From an uncultured Clostridium sp. (lineage in GTDB: Bacteria; Bacillota_I; Bacilli_A; Acholeplasmatales; Anaeroplasmataceae), in contig CAMNHY010000004.1 in NCBI GenBank assembly GCA_946540005.1, positions 1-60,547 of the forward strand: 60,547 nucleotides of DNA, given 5' to 3'. Shown here in pieces: positions 19,842-28,379 of this stretch. The first letter of the stretch is position 1; the number at the start of each line of letters is the position of its first letter. The notes beneath the pieces were generated by a model. It saw only the letters and a program-made list of their open reading frames with translations. It did no database searches and was not told where the DNA came from. Both the position numbers and the translations under genes were made by a program.

Positions 19842-21363
19842 AGAAACTATATCTTTTTTGTTTGCCTTTAGTTAATTCAACAGCCATTTTAGCAAACTTA
19901 ACTAAAGACTTAGGATCTTTATATTTGTGATTATTTACAATACCCATTGAAGCTTCTACTTTTACTTTATTAGAACCATACACTGCACCAACGTCTAATA
20001 TTTTACCAGCCTCAAGATGGTGCTTTAAACTTTCCATCTTCTTAAAATCTTTAATAATAAAATAGAATTCAAGACCGCTAGTTCTAAACATTAATCCATC
20101 ATCAACAAATGCTGACATTATAGCTCTTATATAATCATTCATTGCTATATTACCAGTTCTTCTTCCAAATTGTTCATTTATATCCCTTATATTATTAAGT
20201 TTTAGACAAACAATTTCATATGGAATATTATCATCAAAAGAAGCTAATGCGTCATATAAATCTTCTTCAGTATGTAAATCATCTAATACATTCAAACCTG
20301 TTTTTTCATAACTTGATGCACGTATCTTTTCAATAACAGATACTATCTCACTTTCAGGTCCAAATACCTTTTTTCCTTTTTCATGGACATAGACATAATC
20401 ATAATCTTTTTTAAATCTATACTTAATATCATATTGAGGATGAGAAATAGTTAATCCCTCAATAGTCTCCATATAATAGGCTAAATCATCAGGATATATA
20501 CGTTTCTTATATTCTTCAAATGATATAGAATTACCACTAAATCCTAACTTTTCAATTAATGAATCATTTGCCCATATTGAATTAGATGCTAAATTTAGGA
20601 AGAATAATGGTTCATTGCCTTCTTCAAGTAAAGCTCTAAATCTTAATTTATTCATCTCAAGAGCTGTTGATTTTTCATTTAATTGAGTTTCAGTTTTATC
20701 TACATCTTCGCTACCTTTAGATTGACCATAAATAATATGGGCAATAAATTTATTATTTGTAGAATAAATAGGTCTATCAATTAAATTTAAAAAGATTTCT
20801 CTACCACGAACATCTAAACATTTAATTTCAAATCTTAAATCATTTTTAGATGAAGAAATATTATTAAAAATATTCTTAATATTATCTGCAGTATAATCAT
20901 TATTATTAATAATAAGATTAGAATAACGTTCAGAAAGTAATGTGGTAAATGTTTTACCAATTACATCATTTTTATCCATGCCTAAAAAACGTGCAAATGA
21001 TTTTGAAATATTTTTAATTTTATGTCTTTTATTTAAATAAACAAAATAATTATTTGATTCAACACAATGAAAATAAGCTTCTCTTATTCTTTTTTCTCTA
21101 ATAGATAAAAATAAGCTATTAAACATTAATAAACCAATTATAACTATAAATGCTGAACAAATATAACTTAATGTTAAATAACCCCATTTTTCAACAATAA
21201 CATTATAAAATGCACTTATAGCTATAGTTGAAAAAGTTAAAATCAAAGCTAAACTTAATCTAAATTTTAATAATTCATTTCTAACTAAACTTTCTCTTAT
21301 AAGTGTAGCAATTAATAAAATAGATAATACTACAACTGAAAGAGGTAAAATTAAATTTTGCAT
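19834..21363 (-). CDS. Membrane protein with PAS domains and a degenerate GGDEF domain
   Basis: 509 residues. Three hydrophobic segments lie in the first 95 residues, then a PAS-like sensor region at about 100-215 (FVYLNKRHKIKNISKSFARFLG), a second at about 245-345, and a C-terminal GGDEF fold (CLKLNNIRDINEQFGRRTGN). The active-site motif that should read GGDEF is SGLEF near residue 425, and the upstream metal Asp positions are Asn or Lys (LKLNNI in place of LDxDxF), so it should not make c-di-GMP. It may bind a nucleotide or act as a sensor scaffold. It belongs to the cdaA transcript, which suggests a tie to c-di-AMP signalling. It resembles the N-terminal half of GdpP (TM-PAS-degenerate GGDEF) but has no DHH phosphodiesterase domain. 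Confidence 0.8.
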   Translation of the reverse strand: MQNLILPLSVVVLSILLIATLIRESLVRNELLKFRLSLALILTFSTIAISAFYNVIVEKWGYLTLSYICSAFIVIIGLLMFNSLFLSIREKRIREAYFHCVESNNYFVYLNKRHKIKNISKSFARFLGMDKNDVIGKTFTTLLSERYSNLIINNNDYTADNIKNIFNNISSSKNDLRFEIKCLDVRGREIFLNLIDRPIYSTNNKFIAHIIYGQSKGSEDVDKTETQLNEKSTALEMNKLRFRALLEEGNEPLFFLNLASNSIWANDSLIEKLGFSGNSISFEEYKKRIYPDDLAYYMETIEGLTISHPQYDIKYRFKKDYDYVYVHEKGKKVFGPESEIVSVIEKIRASSYEKTGLNVLDDLHTEEDLYDALASFDDNIPYEIVCLKLNNIRDINEQFGRRTGNIAMNDYIRAIMSAFVDDGLMFRTSGLEFYFIIKDFKKMESLKHHLEAGKILDVGAVYGSNKVKVEASMGIVNNHKYKDPKSLVKFAKMAVELTKGKQKRYSFYE

Positions 21364-21384
21364 GAATGATCCTTTCCAAAATCA

Positions 21385-21579
21385 CTAACCTATGTTATAT
21401 GTTTTCATAAATTTATGAGCTAAAAATACAATCAAAGCTGAAATAATTATAGAAATTATTACAGCTAATGCTATATTAATCCATCTTCTTCTAGTGATTT
21501 CTCTTCCTTTAATATCAATATTTAATAATACTTTAAAAGGATTTATTATAAACAAAAAAATATAACCTAATATTTTCAT
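21385..21579 (-). CDS. Small membrane protein between cdaA and the PAS protein
   Basis: 64 residues with an N-terminal hydrophobic helix (1-20), a charged loop KGREITRRRW and a second hydrophobic helix (33-54), so a two-pass membrane protein with both ends probably on the same side. An AGGAGG site lies just before the ATG at 21579. It holds the position where the CdaR regulator usually follows cdaA, but it has no YbbR repeat. Function unknown. Confidence 0.7.
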   Translation of the reverse strand: MKILGYIFLFIINPFKVLLNIDIKGREITRRRWINIALAVIISIIISALIVFLAHKFMKTYNIG

Positions 21580-21589
21580 ATAATACCTC

Positions 21590-22351
21590 CTATTGTAAGA
21601 ATAAATCTAGATATTCTAAAAGTTTTGTCTTTTCATTAGCTTCAATCATCATACCTTCTGTTGCAAGTGAAATATCACCTGTTTCTTCTGATACACAAAT
21701 TGTTAATGAATCAGTAACTTCTGAAATACCAAGTGCGGCTCTATGACGAGATCCTGTAGTCTTGTCAATATCTTCTTGATTTGCAGTTAAATTATAATAT
21801 GCACCAGCACATCTTATTCTATTGCCACGAATAATTACAGCACCATCATGAAGTGGTGTATAAGGAGTAAATATATTAATAATAAGTTCCTTAGATACTT
21901 CACTATCAATTGTAATAGCTTTTGAAGCATATTGATCTAGTGAATTATGCTTTTCAATTGTAATTAAGGCACCAATTTTTTTCTTTGATAAGTGAATACA
22001 AGCATCTGCAACTTCATTTTTAGTTTTAATTGAGCTTGATAGTAGCGTAATATTTTTATTTTTATTATGGCTTTGTTCAAAATCTTTTTTAATATTAGGT
22101 GCTAAATATACAAATAGCGCAATAGGATAAAAAATTGTTAAATATAGATAAATATAATAAGAAACTTTTAATTCAAATTTATATGAGATAAATAATATTG
22201 CAACTATTAAAAAATAAATTAAAAAAGGAACGATAACCTTTTTATTTTTTAATGCGTAAAATACAATTAATGATACTATAAATAATATTAAATAGGCTTC
22301 TAAAAACCATTTCCAATAATCTTGGAAAAATTGTTGAATTGTAAAAATCAT
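21590..22351 (-). CDS. cdaA: Diadenylate cyclase CdaA
   Basis: Makes c-di-AMP from two ATP at the membrane. I choose ATG 22351 (MIFTIQQFFQDYWK); the in-frame ATG at 22393 is upstream of the apparent -10 box and therefore unlikely. The 253 residues hold three membrane helices in the first 85 residues, then the DAC domain with TPYTPLHDGAVIIRGN (DGA motif) and TGSRHRAALGIS (RHR motif), both intact. The usual cdaR and glmM partners are absent here; the gene leads a long unit ending in pgi. Confidence 0.95.
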   Translation of the reverse strand: MIFTIQQFFQDYWKWFLEAYLILFIVSLIVFYALKNKKVIVPFLIYFLIVAILFISYKFELKVSYYIYLYLTIFYPIALFVYLAPNIKKDFEQSHNKNKNITLLSSSIKTKNEVADACIHLSKKKIGALITIEKHNSLDQYASKAITIDSEVSKELIINIFTPYTPLHDGAVIIRGNRIRCAGAYYNLTANQEDIDKTTGSRHRAALGISEVTDSLTICVSEETGDISLATEGMMIEANEKTKLLEYLDLFLQ

Positions 22352-22375
22352 ATCTTTTTCACCCACTTTAATATT

Positions 22376-22384
22376 ATTATAACA
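22376..22384 (-). promoter_or_regulatory. Extended -10 promoter for cdaA
   Basis: TGTTATAAT on the minus strand, 25 bases before the chosen cdaA start, with only a weak TTTAAA near the -35 position. Confidence 0.6.
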
Positions 22385-22556
22385 AATTATCAATTTCTTT
22401 TAAAGTTATGTTAAATGACAAATTAAAAGAAACATCTTTTATTTACTATTTAAAATTTATCTAAAATTGAATAAACTTTATCTTAAATTTAATATATTCT
22501 TTGCTAAAAAATGATATGTATGATAATATCTAATAAGTAAACGTGAGGTGATTCTT

Positions 22557-23840
22557 TTGAAAACAGCTATTTTAGTTTGTGTAGATAAAGATATAAACGA
22601 TGCAAATGACAGTTTAGATGAACTTGCTTCTTTAATTGAAACATTAGGGATTAAGGAAGTTCAAAGAGTAGTTCAAAAAGCTTTAAAACCAAATATTAAA
22701 ACTTATCTTGGTAGTGGTAAAATAGATGAGCTTAAACAAATGGAAACAGTTGAACCTGTTGATTATATCGTATTTGATGACGAATTAACTCCTGCTCAAA
22801 TGTTTAATGTAGATGAAATATTTAATGCTTCTGTAATTGATAGAGCTTATGTAATTCTTGATATATTTAGAAAAAGAGCTACAACAACAGAAGCTCAATT
22901 AGAAATAAAGATTGCTAATCTAAAATACTTATTACCACGTATAAAGACATTCCATGAAGGATTTGATAGACAAAGTGGTAAAATCGGTTCTAAAGGTAGT
23001 GGTGAAACACAACTTGAACTTGATCAACGTTTTTTAGCTAATCAAATATATGACAATGAACAAAAATTAAAAGAAGTTTTATCTAGAAAGAAACATGAAG
23101 TTAATAAAAGAAAGAACAGTAATTTAAAAACTATAGCCCTAGTTGGTTATACAAATGCAGGTAAATCTTCTACATTAAACGCCTTGTTAAATTATTTAAA
23201 TAAGGTTGAATATAAAAATAATTTAATTAATAAAAGCGTTGAAGCTGAAGATAAATTGTTTAAAACATTAACTACATCTGTTAGAAAATTAACTTATAAA
23301 AATATTCCTTTCTTATTATCTGATACAATAGGATTTATTAATAAAATTCCAAATGAACTTCTATCTTCATTTATGACTACATTAGAAGAAGCTAAAAATG
23401 CTGATTTGATAATCGTTGTCGCAGATTTAACAGATAAAAAGCTTAATATGCAATTAGAAACTACTATAAGAACGCTTGAAAAAATATTAGGTGATAAAAA
23501 ACCTGAAATTATTTTCTTATTCAATAAGATTGACGAGTTTAATGATATACCAGATATTAGATTTGAAGTATCAGGATATAAATCACTTGGTTATTCAAAT
23601 AAAGATGAAAAATATCAATATAAATTATTAGAATTAATAAAAGAATTCTTATTACAGGATTATGAAATAATTGATCTAAATATTCCCTATCAAGATCAAA
23701 AATTAATTCATAAATTAGAAACTACAACTTCTATCATTTCTAAAACATATTTTGATGACTATATTCTTTATAAAGTATACTGTCCTAAATCATATACAAA
23801 AGAATATTCTATATATCGTGCAATTGATATGGTAATGTAA
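22557..23840 (+). CDS. hflX: GTPase HflX, ribosome splitting and rescue factor
   Basis: Ribosome-associated GTPase that splits stalled or stressed 70S particles. The N-terminal HflX domain ends in FDRQSGKIGSKGSGETQLE, followed by a coiled segment and a G domain: G1 LVGYTNAGKSSTLNAL, G3 LSDTIGFINKIP, G4 FNKIDEF. I choose TTG at 22557 because GAGGTG lies 6 bases upstream; the GTG at 22548 is inside that site. The G domain carries an insertion (YKNNLINKSVEAEDK) before switch I. 427 residues, normal length. Confidence 0.94.
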   Translation: MKTAILVCVDKDINDANDSLDELASLIETLGIKEVQRVVQKALKPNIKTYLGSGKIDELKQMETVEPVDYIVFDDELTPAQMFNVDEIFNASVIDRAYVILDIFRKRATTTEAQLEIKIANLKYLLPRIKTFHEGFDRQSGKIGSKGSGETQLELDQRFLANQIYDNEQKLKEVLSRKKHEVNKRKNSNLKTIALVGYTNAGKSSTLNALLNYLNKVEYKNNLINKSVEAEDKLFKTLTTSVRKLTYKNIPFLLSDTIGFINKIPNELLSSFMTTLEEAKNADLIIVVADLTDKKLNMQLETTIRTLEKILGDKKPEIIFLFNKIDEFNDIPDIRFEVSGYKSLGYSNKDEKYQYKLLELIKEFLLQDYEIIDLNIPYQDQKLIHKLETTTSIISKTYFDDYILYKVYCPKSYTKEYSIYRAIDMVM

Positions 23841-23915
23841 AAAATGTAAGAAAATGCCGTATCTAAAGGAAAATTTATTTTTTAAAAAACATCTTTAAGA
23901 AATTAAAAAAAGTGT

Positions 23916-23943
23916 TTGACTTTCAAAAATAAAAGTGTATAAT
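23916..23943 (+). promoter_or_regulatory. Promoter driving the orphan guanine riboswitch
   Basis: TTGACT (23916-23921), 16 bp spacer, TATAAT (23938-23943). The predicted start, about 23950, leaves a few bases before the aptamer. Confidence 0.8.
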
Positions 23944-23960
23944 TGATAAATGTAGTTCGA

Positions 23961-24031
23961 TGTATCATATATATTAGGAAATTGGTCCTAATGTTTCTAC
24001 CCTTGAACCGTAATTTAAGGACTATGGTACA
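23961..24031 (+). promoter_or_regulatory. Guanine-class purine riboswitch with no downstream gene
   Basis: P1 is TGTATC/GGTACA. P2 is TTAGG/CCTAA with a loop containing TTGG. J2/3 reads TGTTTCTACC. P3 is CTT/AAG with the loop ACCGTAA. J3/1 is GACTATG with the guanine-selecting C. Loop GG and CC can kiss as usual. The 3' arm of P1 is also the 5' arm of the hairpin at 24027-24055. No reading frame follows on this strand before tilS at 26526, more than 2 kb away and behind opposing genes and terminators. Confidence 0.9.
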
Positions 24032-24061
24032 AAAAACTCTATTTGTTTTTTGTACTTTTAT
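24027..24061 (+). terminator. Riboswitch expression-platform hairpin
   Basis: GTACAAAAAAC pairs with GTTTTTTGTAC (11 bp, 7-base loop), then TTTTATTT. Its first four bases are shared with the aptamer P1, so aptamer and hairpin compete. Confidence 0.75.
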
Positions 24062-24066
24062 TTATA

Positions 24067-24092
24067 GACCACTTCGGTGGTCTTTTATTTTG
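24067..24092 (+). terminator. Strong intrinsic terminator after the orphan riboswitch
   Basis: GACCAC-TTCG-GTGGTC, a 6 bp stem with a UUCG tetraloop, then TTTTATTTT. It would end any transcript that passes the first hairpin. Confidence 0.9.
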
Positions 24093-24093
24093 C

Positions 24094-24126
24094 CAAAAAA
24101 AGCTATCTAAATTAATAGATAGCTTT
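24094..24126 (-). terminator. Terminator of the membrane protein-dus-maf unit
   Basis: AAAGCTATCTA and TAGATAGCTTT pair (11 bp, 6-base loop) with seven T after it on the minus strand; the stem touches the stop codon of the membrane protein gene. Confidence 0.88.
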
Positions 24127-24785
24127 TAAATATAATCATTATTAAATATCATATTTATAACTGATAAAATTATTACAATAATTGAAAACGCAAATAATGG
24201 TGAATAAAAAGTTAATTTTATTCCAACTACTATTATTACAACAGAATAATACACAGCCAATAAGAAATGTGATAATTTAAAATATTTACTAGGCATTTTT
24301 AATGCGTCTAATATAATTATAGGTAAATATACTGAAAAAGCTGGTATTAAATATATAGTTTGATCAGCCAAATTATTAATATATAGCGCTATTAATGTAG
24401 TAATGATTAAACTCATACCTATAATTGATGTGATCATTTCTAATCTTTTTTTAAGATAATCTTCTGCATATGTTGAATAATAAATTATCGCTACACATCC
24501 CGCTGCATAACTCATTAAACCACCTAAGGTTGCGATAGCATATCTATCAACTGTCTTTGGTGTAAAAGTTAGCGAAAATAAACTTGTTATAGATATTGCA
24601 AGGGTTAAAATAGCTACTACAAATGGTTCATATTTATTATATTTTTTAATAAATATAAATTCTAAAGCTAACAAACAAAATGCAATATTAATTATTCCAT
24701 AAAATGGTGTAGAAGCACCTGCTATTAAAAATATAGCCCCAACTATAGCTAAAATGATTGATATAAATAACGAAACTTTTCTCAT
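24126..24785 (-). CDS. Unrecognised multi-pass membrane protein
   Basis: 219 residues with about seven hydrophobic segments spread evenly through the chain and very short loops; no soluble domain and no motif I recognise. The start ATG at 24785 is preceded by AAGGAAG; an in-frame ATG at 24827 lacks a ribosome site. It is probably cotranscribed with dus and maf, which end 73 bases upstream. Function unknown. Confidence 0.7.
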   Translation of the reverse strand: MRKVSLFISIILAIVGAIFLIAGASTPFYGIINIAFCLLALEFIFIKKYNKYEPFVVAILTLAISITSLFSLTFTPKTVDRYAIATLGGLMSYAAGCVAIIYYSTYAEDYLKKRLEMITSIIGMSLIITTLIALYINNLADQTIYLIPAFSVYLPIIILDALKMPSKYFKLSHFLLAVYYSVVIIVVGIKLTFYSPLFAFSIIVIILSVINMIFNNDYI

Positions 24786-24857
24786 GTTCTTCTTCCTTGA
24801 TAATTTAATTATACAAGAAAATAACACTTTTGAATAATATTTTTAACGATTTAATAA

Positions 24858-25829
24858 TTATTTATCTAACAAGAATGATTTTAATATTTTCTTTACATTT
24901 TCAAAATCAGTTTGTTGATTAATCTCATTCTTTATAGGTCCTGCTAGTGGAATACCTTTTAGATAATATCCTATATGTCCTCTCATCTCAATTAATGCTA
25001 GATGAGAGCCTTTTAATTTTTCAAGCATTTCATGTTGACGAACTATCATATTATATTTATCTAAATTTGAAGGTCTTTCTGGCATTTTAGATGTTTCTAA
25101 ATATGTTGTAATTTCATTAAAAATCCAAGGATTTCCTAATGAACCACGACCAATAGCTACTGCGGTACAACCAGTTTGTTCAAGCATATCTATCGCATCT
25201 TTTGCACAAGTTATATCGCCATTTCCAATGACAGGGATATTAACTGCGTCAACTACTTGTTTAATATATTCCCAATGAGAATGACCACTATAGAATTCTG
25301 AACGAGTTCTTGCGTGTATTGTTAAAGCTTTAGCACCTGCTTTTTCCATTAATTTTGCCATTTCTACAACATTAATATTATCTTTATCAAATCCCAAACG
25401 CATTTTTACAGTAACAGGCTTTTTAACTGCATCTACTACCGCTTTTACAATCTCATACGCTTTTTGAGGATTTTGCATAAGTGCTGAACCTGCACCAGTC
25501 TTTACAACCTTAGGTACAGGACAACCCATATTAATATCTATAATGTCACAATCACTATTCTCATCAATGAATTTTGCAGCATTCACCATTGAATCAACAT
25601 CAGATCCAAAAATTTGAAGAGAGACAGGATGTTCAAGTGGTGAAACTTTTGTCATTGCAACTGTTTTTTCATTTTTAAATCCTAATGCCTTATCGCTAAC
25701 CATTTCACATACAACAAGACCAGCATTTTGTTCATGACATAATATTCTAAAAACTTCATTACAAAATCCAGCCATAGGAGCTAAGGCTACTTGGTTTTTA
25801 ATAACGACATTGCCAATTTTCCATTCCAT
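24858..25829 (-). CDS. tRNA-dihydrouridine synthase, DusB type
   Basis: Flavin enzyme that reduces specific uridines in tRNA. The 323 residues form a TIM barrel opening with VALAPMAGFCNEVFR; the catalytic Cys is in DINMGCPVPKVVKTGAGSAL; KMRLGFD and ALTIHARTRSEFYSG (with the FMN phosphate-binding GNGDI and AIGRGSLGNPW) complete the family. Its start overlaps the last base of maf. DusB-like enzymes are the usual Firmicute form; the exact uridine modified is not visible. Confidence 0.93.
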   Translation of the reverse strand: MEWKIGNVVIKNQVALAPMAGFCNEVFRILCHEQNAGLVVCEMVSDKALGFKNEKTVAMTKVSPLEHPVSLQIFGSDVDSMVNAAKFIDENSDCDIIDINMGCPVPKVVKTGAGSALMQNPQKAYEIVKAVVDAVKKPVTVKMRLGFDKDNINVVEMAKLMEKAGAKALTIHARTRSEFYSGHSHWEYIKQVVDAVNIPVIGNGDITCAKDAIDMLEQTGCTAVAIGRGSLGNPWIFNEITTYLETSKMPERPSNLDKYNMIVRQHEMLEKLKGSHLALIEMRGHIGYYLKGIPLAGPIKNEINQQTDFENVKKILKSFLLDK

Positions 25830-26386
25830 TAAATTAAAACCTCATCTAAAACTTTCTTAACTTCTTCAATAGGTAAACCTACGATATTTTCATATGAACC
25901 TGTATAGCCTTCAATAAGTTTATTACCCAATCCTTGTATAGCGTAACTTCCTGCCTTATCTAGTGGCTCATTAGTATTTACATATTCAATTAAATCAGAA
26001 AGTGAATTTTTCTTAAATGTAACATGTGATTCAACATAAAATCTATATTCTTTATCTTTTGTAATAATCGCAACACCTGAAATAACACTATGAGTATTTC
26101 CATTTAATAATTTTAAAGTCTCAAGTGCATCTTCTCTAGATTTAGGTTTACCATATATTTTATTGTTATATACAACAATAGTATCACAACCTAATACGCA
26201 ACTATCTTGATGATCTAAAAAAACTTGACGCGCTTTTTCATAAGAAACATTCAATACATTTTGATATACTGATAACTTATCAGACATTATTTCTGCTGTT
26301 TCTTTAGATTCAATAATAAATTCATACTTAGCATTTGTAAGTATTTCTTTTCTTCTTGGAGACTTACTCGCAAGGTATAATTTCAT
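25829..26386 (-). CDS. maf: Maf-like nucleoside triphosphate pyrophosphatase
   Basis: House-cleaning pyrophosphatase acting on dTTP, UTP or modified nucleotides. The 185 residues begin with LYLASKSPRRKEIL, the Maf signature, and hold VLGCDTIVVYNNKIYGKP and the C-terminal AGSYAIQG...GSYENIVGLP region. It overlaps the following dus gene by one base. Confidence 0.94.
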   Translation of the reverse strand: MKLYLASKSPRRKEILTNAKYEFIIESKETAEIMSDKLSVYQNVLNVSYEKARQVFLDHQDSCVLGCDTIVVYNNKIYGKPKSREDALETLKLLNGNTHSVISGVAIITKDKEYRFYVESHVTFKKNSLSDLIEYVNTNEPLDKAGSYAIQGLGNKLIEGYTGSYENIVGLPIEEVKKVLDEVLI

Positions 26387-26525
26387 AGTTAATCACTTCT
26401 TTCGCAAAACATTTTACATTATTTAATTAATTAAATCAAATTATTCATAACAATTACATAATTATCAGTTAATTGTAGAATATAATAAAATATGCTAAAA
26501 TATTTGAAGAATAGGATTTTTTATC

Positions 26526-27833
26526 ATGAATAAGTTTGAATTAAAAGTTAAAAATTATATTTCAGATAATAATTTAATAGAAAAGAATAAAAAAATTATT
26601 TTAGCATTTTCTTATGGAATTGATTCAAGAAGTTTATTAAATGTTTTGTTTAACCTAAATTATGAAATTATTGTTGCACATGTTAATCATAAAGTCAGAA
26701 AAGAATCTGATATTGAGGAAGATGAAACAATTAAACTTTGTAAGGAATTAAATATTAAATATTATATTAAACATTTAATTCCACAAGAAGAAAATTTCGA
26801 AGACTATGCTAGAAGAGAGAGATATAAGTTCTTTGAAGAAGTTGCAAGAATAGAAAATACAAATATTTTAGCAACTGCACATCATAAAGATGATAATTTA
26901 GAAACTATATTATTAAAATTAATGACTGGTTCTAATTTATATGGATATGCTGGCATTCATAATAGCGTTAAAAGAGGAAATTTAACTATTATAAGACCAT
27001 TTTTATCAGTATCTAAAGATGAGATAAAAGAATATCAAAAAGAATTAGGATTTAAATATTTTGAAGATTATACCAATTCATTAAATATTCATAAGAGAAA
27101 TTATATTCGCAATAATATTATTCCTCTTCTTAAATGTGATAATCTTGACATATTAAAAAAAGCCATTGATTATTCAAATATTTTAAATGATTCATTTAAT
27201 TATATTAGAAATAATTCTATTTCTTATTTAAATAAATGGAATAATCAAATCCTAGTTTCTGAGTATATTAGTTTAGAAAATGCGCTAAGGCATGATATAA
27301 TTTGCTTACTGCTTGAAGAAAATAAAATTAATAGAAGTTATAAATTAATTTTATCAATTGATAAAGCATTATTAAAAAATAAAGCGCAATTTGAAATTAA
27401 ACTTGAAGGAGATTTTTATTTATTTAAACGATATAATAAAGCTTATATATCTAAAAAAATAGATATTGAATATAATAGTATATTTTTAATGCCAAATGAA
27501 AAAAAATCATTTGGAAAATATAATTTTTATTTTTCAACCAAAGCTCCTTCTTCTAATGAAAATTACATTAAACTATGTTATAATAGCATAGAATTCCCAG
27601 TAGAAATTAGAAACAGAAAAGACGGGGATAAAATTACTTTATCTTATGGAACCAAAAAGGTTAAAGACCTTATGATTGACAAAAAAATTGATAAAGAAAT
27701 TAGAAAAAATATACCAATAGTTTTAATTGGTGGAAAGATAATATGGATATGTGGTATTGCAAAATCTAGTCTAATAAAAGATGGATTAGATAATGGTGAT
27801 ATCTATTTAATCCAAGAGGTGAATTATGGATAA
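26526..27833 (+). CDS. tilS: tRNA(Ile)-lysidine synthetase
   Basis: Attaches lysine to C34 of tRNA-Ile(CAU) with ATP so that it reads AUA. 435 residues. The N-terminal PP-loop ATPase domain runs to about residue 200 and carries HVNHKVR, TAHHKDDNLET and the FEDYTNS motif. The C-terminal substrate domain ends with FPVEIRNRKDGDKI and KVKDLMIDKKI. The PP-loop itself reads SYGIDS near residue 30 in place of SGGxDS; see findings. The gene is followed by hpt with an 8-base overlap, the classic tilS-hpt-ftsH order. Confidence 0.92.
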   Translation: MNKFELKVKNYISDNNLIEKNKKIILAFSYGIDSRSLLNVLFNLNYEIIVAHVNHKVRKESDIEEDETIKLCKELNIKYYIKHLIPQEENFEDYARRERYKFFEEVARIENTNILATAHHKDDNLETILLKLMTGSNLYGYAGIHNSVKRGNLTIIRPFLSVSKDEIKEYQKELGFKYFEDYTNSLNIHKRNYIRNNIIPLLKCDNLDILKKAIDYSNILNDSFNYIRNNSISYLNKWNNQILVSEYISLENALRHDIICLLLEENKINRSYKLILSIDKALLKNKAQFEIKLEGDFYLFKRYNKAYISKKIDIEYNSIFLMPNEKKSFGKYNFYFSTKAPSSNENYIKLCYNSIEFPVEIRNRKDGDKITLSYGTKKVKDLMIDKKIDKEIRKNIPIVLIGGKIIWICGIAKSSLIKDGLDNGDIYLIQEVNYG

Positions 27834-28368
27834 CGATATTAAAGAAGTATTAGTTTCAAAAATGGAAATTGAAAACATTTGTGAAAGACTAGGTAAACAA
27901 TTAGAAAACGATTATAAAGATAAAAATTTAGTTGTAGTAGGATTACTTTCAGGTTGTCTTCCTTTTATGGCTGACCTTGTAAGACATATTAATCTATATC
28001 TTGCAACTGATTATATTAAAGTCTCAAGTTATAATGGTGGTACTGCTTCTTCAGGACACATCGAAATTAAATCAGATTTAAATATTGATGTATCTGGTAA
28101 AGATGTTCTAATAGTTGATGATATTATTGATACAGGATTAACTTTAAAAGAAGTTGTTAATTACTTCTCAAATATAAAGAAAGCTAAAACTGTTAAAACA
28201 TGCGTTCTATTAGATAAAAAAGAAGGAAGAAAAGAAAAGATTGAAGCTGATTATGTAGGAACTCTTGTGCCTAAGAAATTCGTAGTTGGTTATGGTCTTG
28301 ACTATGAAGACTTCTATAGAAATTTACCATATATTGGTGTACTTAAAGAAGAGGTTTATAATAAATAG
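27826..28368 (+). CDS. hpt: Hypoxanthine phosphoribosyltransferase
   Basis: Salvages hypoxanthine and guanine with PRPP, complementing the de novo pur operon. The 180 residues show LVVVGLLSGCLPFMADLVRH, the SSYNGGT flexible loop and the PRPP motif VLIVDDIIDTGLTL. It overlaps tilS by 8 bases and lies 11 bases before ftsH, with AGGAGGG between the two. Confidence 0.96.
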   Translation: MDNDIKEVLVSKMEIENICERLGKQLENDYKDKNLVVVGLLSGCLPFMADLVRHINLYLATDYIKVSSYNGGTASSGHIEIKSDLNIDVSGKDVLIVDDIIDTGLTLKEVVNYFSNIKKAKTVKTCVLLDKKEGRKEKIEADYVGTLVPKKFVVGYGLDYEDFYRNLPYIGVLKEEVYNK

Positions 28369-28379
28369 GAGGGATTTAA

